Shown here one piece after another: positions 58,371-64,000 of a stretch of DNA of 64,000 nt. The stretch's first letter is position 1. Each line of letters opens with the position of its first letter. The stretch is from Saxidomus purpurata (taxonomy: Eukaryota > Mollusca > Bivalvia > Venerida > Veneridae): positions 35,761,143-35,825,142 of the forward strand of contig JAFMSR010000015.1 in assembly GCA_022818135.1 (NCBI GenBank), read 5' to 3'. Below the pieces are notes generated by a model. It ran no database searches. It was given only the letters and a program-made list of their open reading frames with translations, and was not told the origin of the DNA. A program made the translations under genes and the position numbers.

Positions 58371-58960
58371 CCATGTTGACAAATAAGAGAATCACAACTC
58401 AAAAAGATACTATTCTTTGTGAGGAGGGAAAGATAATAACTAATCAACAGGATGTATGCAGCATTTTCAATAATTTCTTTGTAAACGTTGCTCAAATTAT
58501 TGGAAATAACACAATTCCGTTAAACGAAAATCATACGAGTATAACCGCAATTAAATCAAACAATATTTTTCAATCCGAACTAGTTTTTTTTTATTCAGTT
58601 GAATCTTCTTTCATACATAAACACATAAATGAAATGAACACCAAGAAAGCTACTGGTGTATATGATATGTCCCCTAAACTACTTAAATTGGCTAAATCCA
58701 CTGTAATCAGGTTATATGTCTTAAATGGTCAACCAATCTTTTAAAATTTCAGTTTTCCCAGGAAATCTAAAAATTGCGCAAGTTAGACCTTTACATAAGA
58801 CCTACAGTGCTATGGAAAAAAGGAAATTATCGCCCTGTTAATATACTACCAATTACATCTAAAACATAATAATCACACAATAAGCCGAGTTCTTTTACCA
58901 ACATTCAATCCATATCTCGTAGCATTTTGATCAGGCTATGGTGGTCAAACAACATTTTAC
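58370..58960 (+). mobile_element. Non-LTR retrotransposon fragment (RT N-terminal region)
   Basis: A frame from about 58373 reads FNNFFVNVAQIIGN...INEMNTKKATGVYDMSPKLLKLA, the segment just before and at the start of LINE reverse-transcriptase domains. After a stop at 58742 the reading continues in other frames (LKIAQVRPLHK, KGNYRPVNILPITSK-like). It lacks the YADD region and is broken by frameshifts. Confidence 0.75.
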
Positions 58961-59950
58961 TTAGACTAATTATGCCCCCTTCGAAAACATTTTTTAAGAG
59001 TCATGGTCAAGGTCACTGTTACTAAAATTTTCACTGAACTAAAATTTTCTTATTTCTTAATATTTGACTTTTTACTATTACTTATATCTAAAATATGTTT
59101 TAACAGTTTTGATGTGACCTTTCAGCTAAATTGCTCTAGATCGGATTGAGCTACTTTTAGAATTTAACTCATTTACTGGCTAGAACCGGATGGAAATAGT
59201 AGCAGGTGCTCGCTGAAGAAGGCTGCAAGTGCGTTTTTGAGTCTCAAAGTTGGGTTTGCGTAAGAGTCGTCTATATTTTGAGCAATTTAGCTTTTTAACA
59301 ATTAAACCATTAATATATTAAAAACTGCTGAATTAATCTTTCTTAAATTTTGAACACTCTTTATTTTATCCTTTACCTATCTTAAAAGTCTACTATGTGA
59401 CTTTTTAGTGATTTACTAGTTGAATTACTAGTAGATACACTAATCTTACTAACTGGGTCTTGATTCTATTAATCAAGACTCAATTCCTAATTTGACTATT
59501 TAATTTCTACCCTTTATGCTATTTAAGAAAGATAATCAGTGTACATAAGTATTCCGGCTATCTTTCACATACAATTTCAAACAAATGTTACCACAGACAA
59601 ATGCTTTCCTACTCTAACTTGCTTACCCCACTTCTTTCTTTTCTTTACCCTTGCCTTTCCCGCTCTTAACTTATCCTATTCCTATCCTTTATCCTTAATC
59701 CTGTTCGCGTATCTCTTCTAGTGGCACTGAATTTAACACTTTAAGAAAAAACTTTAACACTTAAACACTTTAACTTTTTAAGTTTAAATGTTTTTCGGAC
59801 TTAGTTAAACTGAGTGCCAATTTCTGAGACTCTTTCAAATCTTAGCAAATGTTTTCACATGTTGTTAGATCAACAGTCGAGAGCAAAGTGTGGAAGCTGT
59901 GATTTTTGCTCGCTCTCGGTATTTATAACATTTTGTGGTCTTGTATCAGG
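58960..59950. other. Repeat-rich DNA, no gene
   Basis: No coding signal recognised. ATGGTCAAGGTCACTG near 59005 and AGAACCGGATGG near 59183 look like fragments of dispersed repeats. Most of the rest is pyrimidine-rich and AT-rich. Confidence 0.45.
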
Positions 59951-59952
59951 AA

Positions 59953-61385
59953 TCATTTTAACGACATCAGCATACGAAATGCTTGTCCCGTTTCTATGGT
60001 AGAATTTCTGTTTTTCGAATCTGTGTTTTCCAGTTGGGGCATATCTTTATTTGTAGAACTGTGAGAGTTCATGGAAGTACAGTTTTGAGACGCGGGAATA
60101 TTACCCGTAGGAGCTTTTATTTTTTCACCAGTATCAGAACTGTGAGATTTCTGAGAAGTACTGTGTTGAGGTGCGGGAACGCGTAGGAGTTTTATTCTTT
60201 TCACATTGCGTTTTTTGTTAATTCACATAATATACAGTTTAACGTGTTTATTTCTGACATTAATTTTGTGTTATCTTGATCAATACGTGACAGATCGTTA
60301 GTCAAAGACTCAATTTTCTGCTTGACGTACTTTCTCTCTTCTGCCAGTTGGGAGAACTTATTTTCTATCTCAATAACAGTGGCTAGTATTTTACTGAGTT
60401 CCATGGTGAATTTTGCAGAGCCTTCTTTTTCATTTCTATCCGACGTGGACTGTGCACGAGGTTCTGCAGTATTTTCAGAGTCTGTAGAAGGTTTAGGTTT
60501 GCTGAAGATACTCTGAATTGCAGTTGATTCTCCTTGGAGAAACATCTGAAGTATAACGCAGTCATTCGCAAGTTTCGAAAAGATGGATTCCTGCGCGACC
60601 CCCTTCTGCTGATAAGCTAACCTTTATGACAGTCTTGTAGTTGTTTGGCTCTACTATACAGGATATCTCTGTAAGCAGATATGTCCGATTCAGACTCGTA
60701 CGTTAGCCGGATTTATCTGTCTATGTACAAATCATGTGGTAGGTTTTGGTATACATGTATTAGGATTTTATCGTCGGTACCAGTTTCCCATATGACCAAC
60801 GCCCCCAGAAGAGTTTAGTTATTTTAGGTTTCGGGGGATAGTGCAAGATACAGAAAGCGTCCCAATTCCAGAGACACCCCTGGTTCTTTATCATGCCAGG
60901 TTTTCACCCATACATGGGACCTCGGTTTTTAAGTCTCATCCGAAAGACTGTTAGTAATTTGATGGTCAGCCCTGGGAATCGAACCCACAACCCATAAATA
61001 TATACCAAAAACCATGTGGTAGGTTCAGTAGTTCGCGATCGAGGGTACAGCTCGGTTGCGTTGCTGGGATTAGAAAATCCTGAGTAGAAACAAAGTGTCC
61101 GTTATAGAAGTTTTCTGGAGAACCATAGGGAGACATCATTTGCATAGAATTAAAAAATGCAGGATTCGACAAATCGGCACGGAATTGTTTTGAGTAGATT
61201 TGATCAGGACTGGTCCAGTAATTAAATGGTTTGGTTGTATATAACTGTTGATGTAGATCCCATGGGCTGCTTTCTTTAACTTAGCATAACCCAGCAGCTG
61301 GCTGAAGCGTGTGAAGCGTATTTTCTATTCGATTGCTTGGAGGGTTGCGCATGAGGACTGATTGCTGTAGAGGACTATTTGCCAT
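59953..61385 (-). pseudogene. Broken coiled-coil ORF, possibly LINE ORF1
   Basis: On the minus strand, coding-like sequence starts MANSPLQQSVLMRNPPSNRI (61385) and continues through SPDQIYSKQFRADLSNPAFF (about 61170). It is interrupted by a SINE (60746-61012) and resumes with ESESDISAYRDIL. It then runs into a charged, heptad-like stretch (60420-60230: IEIENKFSQLAEERKYVKQK...DLSRIDQDN) and a Ser/Thr-rich tail. Several stops and at least one frameshift interrupt it. A coiled coil plus flanking disordered tails suits a retrotransposon ORF1, but no RT was found downstream on this strand. A host pseudogene remains possible. Confidence 0.45.
60746..61012 (-). repeat. 5'-truncated SINE with 13-bp target duplication
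   Basis: Near-identical to the SINE at 55965-56250 but truncated inside the tRNA head, after the B-box. The direct repeat CATGTGGTAGGTT flanks it at 60733-60745 and 61013-61025. It interrupts the coiled-coil ORF. Confidence 0.85.
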
Positions 61386-61697
61386 TTTCCAGTTTATTTG
61401 TTTTTATTGAAAAGTCGTTCGAACGACCTAAAACGTTGCTCAGTATTTACCATAAGTAGCTGTAGTTAGCTGCACTATTATACAAGTGTGGTCAGGAACA
61501 CACACAAGAGTTACAATAACTGTTACAAATAGATCTCTGGTGAGAACTTGTCACTTAACACAATAGAGAAGAAAATTTTGTGATATGACGAAGCCATTTT
61601 TGAACAAAGCAACTTGGAATTTCAGTCAATATCTCGAAACTGTCTGTATCAATTCTTCAACAAATTTTCTACAGTGTAACAAGCCCAACTTCTCTTT

Positions 61698-63420
61698 TTG
61701 TCCAGTAGAAAAAATATCCAAAATAAGTTCTTAAATTCAAGTAATTCACTAAAAACACAGAACAACAAAAATACAACCACATTTTTTCACGCATGCGCAC
61801 AAAATAAAGTGTATACATTTTTACATAAACTTAGTGCTCATAAAGCTACTAGTCTGGATCATATTCCATCACGCTTTATTAAAGAAGGTGCTTCCATTAT
61901 TGCAAGTCCCCTGGCTCATGTCATAAGTTTGTCTTTAGTTCAGGGAGTTGTTCCCGATGATCTTAAGATGGCTAGAGTTGTCCCCCTTTATAAGAAAAAA
62001 CGATAAAACTTCAGTCAGGTTTTCGAAGTGGTTTTTCTACTGATACCTGCTTGATTCATTAAACGGATTTTATCAGATTGGAAGTGGATAAAGGTAATAT
62101 TGTTGGCATGATACTATTTGATCCGCAAAAGGAATTCGATGCTGTAGATCACGATATTTTGCTTAAAAACTTCAAGCTTCTGGACTCGGTAACGATATTT
62201 TAACATAGCTCAGATCTTACCTTTCTGACAGGCAGCAGCTTGTAAATGTGGCGGGTTCACATTCTACAGCTGCTCCAGTAACCTGTGGCGTCCCTTAGGG
62301 GTCCATTCTTGGACCTCTTCTATTTTTTATCTATGAGAATGACATGCCAGCAGTTATAAAAGATAAACTTCTATTGTATGCTGATGACTCTGGAATTATT
62401 GTGTCAGGTAAATGTAAATCTGATGTGGAAAAATGTTATCAGATGCCTTGAATCTTGTAAGTCATTGATTAATAGACAACAAGTTGTCCCTACACTTAGG
62501 TAAAACAGAGTCTATCTTATTTGGTTCCGAGAGTAGGTTAAAACAGATCCCAATCTCAAGGTCACTTGTAATGGTGTACCTATCAATCCTGCTTCAGCTG
62601 TCAAAAATCTAGGTGCTATCTTGGATCAAAATCTGTCATTTGATTCCATGGCTCGTTCAGTACTCCAAAGGCTAATTCAAGGTTAAAGTTTTAATATCGC
62701 AAACGGGAATACCTTACTCAACATACTAAAACATTTCTGGTCATGTCCCTGACTCAGTGCCATTTTGACTAGGCCTGTTCTATTTGGTACAATGGTCTGA
62801 CACAAGTTTTGAAAAATAAGTTACAAGTTACCCAGAACAAGTTAAAGAGGTTTGTACTGGATTTCAACGGTAGAAGTCATATAGATGCAGACTATTTTAG
62901 ACAACTCAATTGGCTACCTGTTAAAGAACGCGTAGAACAGAATATTCTATGTCATGTGTTCAAGATAAAAAGTGGTTTAGCCTCAGTTTAAATGTGTGAC
63001 CATTTTGTGTCCGAAGATAATGTTCATAATTATAGCACAAGATTTAGTAATGAAGGTGTCTTTGCCTAAGGTAACAAGTTTTGTGTCCAAATCCTTTTGC
63101 TTTATGGGTTGCACTTTGTGGAACAGGTTACCTTATAAGATCACAAAAATCACTAAACTCTGCTTTCAAGGTTGTTGTTAAAAACATTTCTTAGATAACT
63201 TGAGGTATTCTTTTATTTTTAGTTAAATTCAGTAATGTATAATTTTGGTATGGTCCATAAAGTTCATTGATTTTAAGAACTTCCAATTTTTAAAAAAATG
63301 CATTTACACGTCAACTTGTTAAATATTTAAGATGTAGGCATTTTAAAGTCAGCCAACACTGTGATATTTTCATGTGATATAAATACTGTCTGAAACGAAA
63401 TAAAGTTTAATAAACGTTTT
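61698..63420 (+). mobile_element. Non-LTR retrotransposon, RT region with degraded frames
   Basis: The first frame (61698-62006) carries SAHKATSLDHIPSRFI and GVVPDDLKMARVVPLYKK. After a frameshift come SGFRSGFSTDTC-like, IVGMI and AVDHDIL words, then a GVPQGS-like block with a stop replacing Q. The catalytic YADD is at about 62378. The tail reads LTQVLKNKLQVTQNKLKRFV and LNWLPVKERVEQNILCHVFK, with a terminal TLWNRLP block. Between VPLYKK and SGFR about 100 bases expected in LINE RTs are missing. It ends in an A/T-rich 3' region with AATAAA-like words near 63400-63415. Confidence 0.85.
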
Positions 63421-63469
63421 TACCTCGGTGTTTTTAAATCAGGTATCACAGAGAAGGCAATAGCATCAT

Positions 63470-64000
63470 ATGTAAGTAACAGAGGATCCAAAGTAACGAT
63501 GGACAGGATGTTCGCGTGCAAAACAAGCTCAAAATATGTTATTATTAGACTAAATGTGGAAGATAATGGGCTCTGTGATAAACTTCTGACCCGTGATATT
63601 TGGCCACGAGGAGTGACGTTTCAACCACGGGAATCACGTGCATCCCTTGTTAAGGCGCGTGAAAAGAGAAATTCATCTCAGCAGCGTAACAGTAACTTGC
63701 AACCAAGGCTACAGAACAATATATTTCTCATACTTTGCAAATTCAAACAAATTTGCAGAACTTGGCGTTGACATTGATTAACATGTTTAACTGTCAAATT
63801 TTACTTTGTGTATCAAACTTAATATGTATTATACTCCTAATGATTGATTATCAGAATTTACAATTTATGTCATGGAATGCCTCGGGCATTGTGTCAAGTA
63901 CCAGTTATTTATGTGATATTCTTAGAAAATTTAATGTCGATTTTTTCGAGATATCTGAACATTAGTTTTTTGAAAATTGTCTGCCTTTTATTAAATCAAT
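63470..64000 (+). mobile_element. Second non-LTR element, 5' part (ORF1 end and endonuclease start)
   Basis: A frame from 63499 reads YVIIRLNVEDNGLCDKLLTR...IWPRGVTFQP, like a LINE ORF1 C-terminal domain. It is followed at 63858 by LQFMSWNASGI and a 'DILRKFNVDFFEISEH' segment, the first strands of an apurinic-type endonuclease domain. A stop codon (TAG) occurs at 63963-63965, where family members usually continue. The element runs off the right edge. Confidence 0.7.

Overview
This is a piece of eukaryotic, AT-rich, intron-rich genomic DNA, most likely from a mollusc and probably a bivalve. The call rests on metazoan gene structure plus dispersed repeats, tRNA-headed SINEs and LINE relics of the kind I remember from bivalve genomes. 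It is inference from memory, not a database result. Three host genes are supported. All are spliced, and most of their exons are too short to show up as long open frames.

Layout. (1) 266-8163, minus strand: the first two coding exons of a patatin-like phospholipase of the ATGL/PNPLA2 type; the rest lies beyond the left edge. Its 7.5 kb intron holds a 2.4 kb minisatellite (about 4330-6696) and dispersed repeats. (2) 8179-11299: head-to-head intergenic region containing a foldback element with about 31-bp inverted ends. (3) 11300-15613, plus strand: a complete three-exon profilin coding sequence (129 aa), with a probable extra intron directly after the stop codon. Its introns carry a MITE, a tRNA-like sequence, inverted 'CTAGTCATTTCTCCCC' arrays and a decayed duplicate of exon 2. 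(4) 15932 to about 22.1 kb: profilin 3'UTR and convergent intergenic DNA. (5) 22664-56879, minus strand: a complete eight-exon gene for TFIIF subunit beta (GTF2F2/RAP30, 265 aa) over 34 kb. Intron 7 is about 21 kb and full of minisatellites. Intron 6 contains a 48-bp array built from copies of the exon 6/5' splice-site junction. Introns 5 and 1 contain DNA-transposon MITEs, a LINE fragment and a SINE. (6) About 57-64 kb: a retrotransposon graveyard with three non-LTR relics and a SINE with a clear 13-bp target-site duplication.

The three genes do not form a pathway: lipid hydrolysis, actin-monomer binding and RNA polymerase II initiation. The most unusual points are the array of about two dozen splice-donor copies next to the real GTF2F2 exon 6 donor, the exon 2 relic inside profilin intron 2, and several nested mobile elements whose ends and target duplications can be read directly. 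All exon boundaries and alignments were made by eye.
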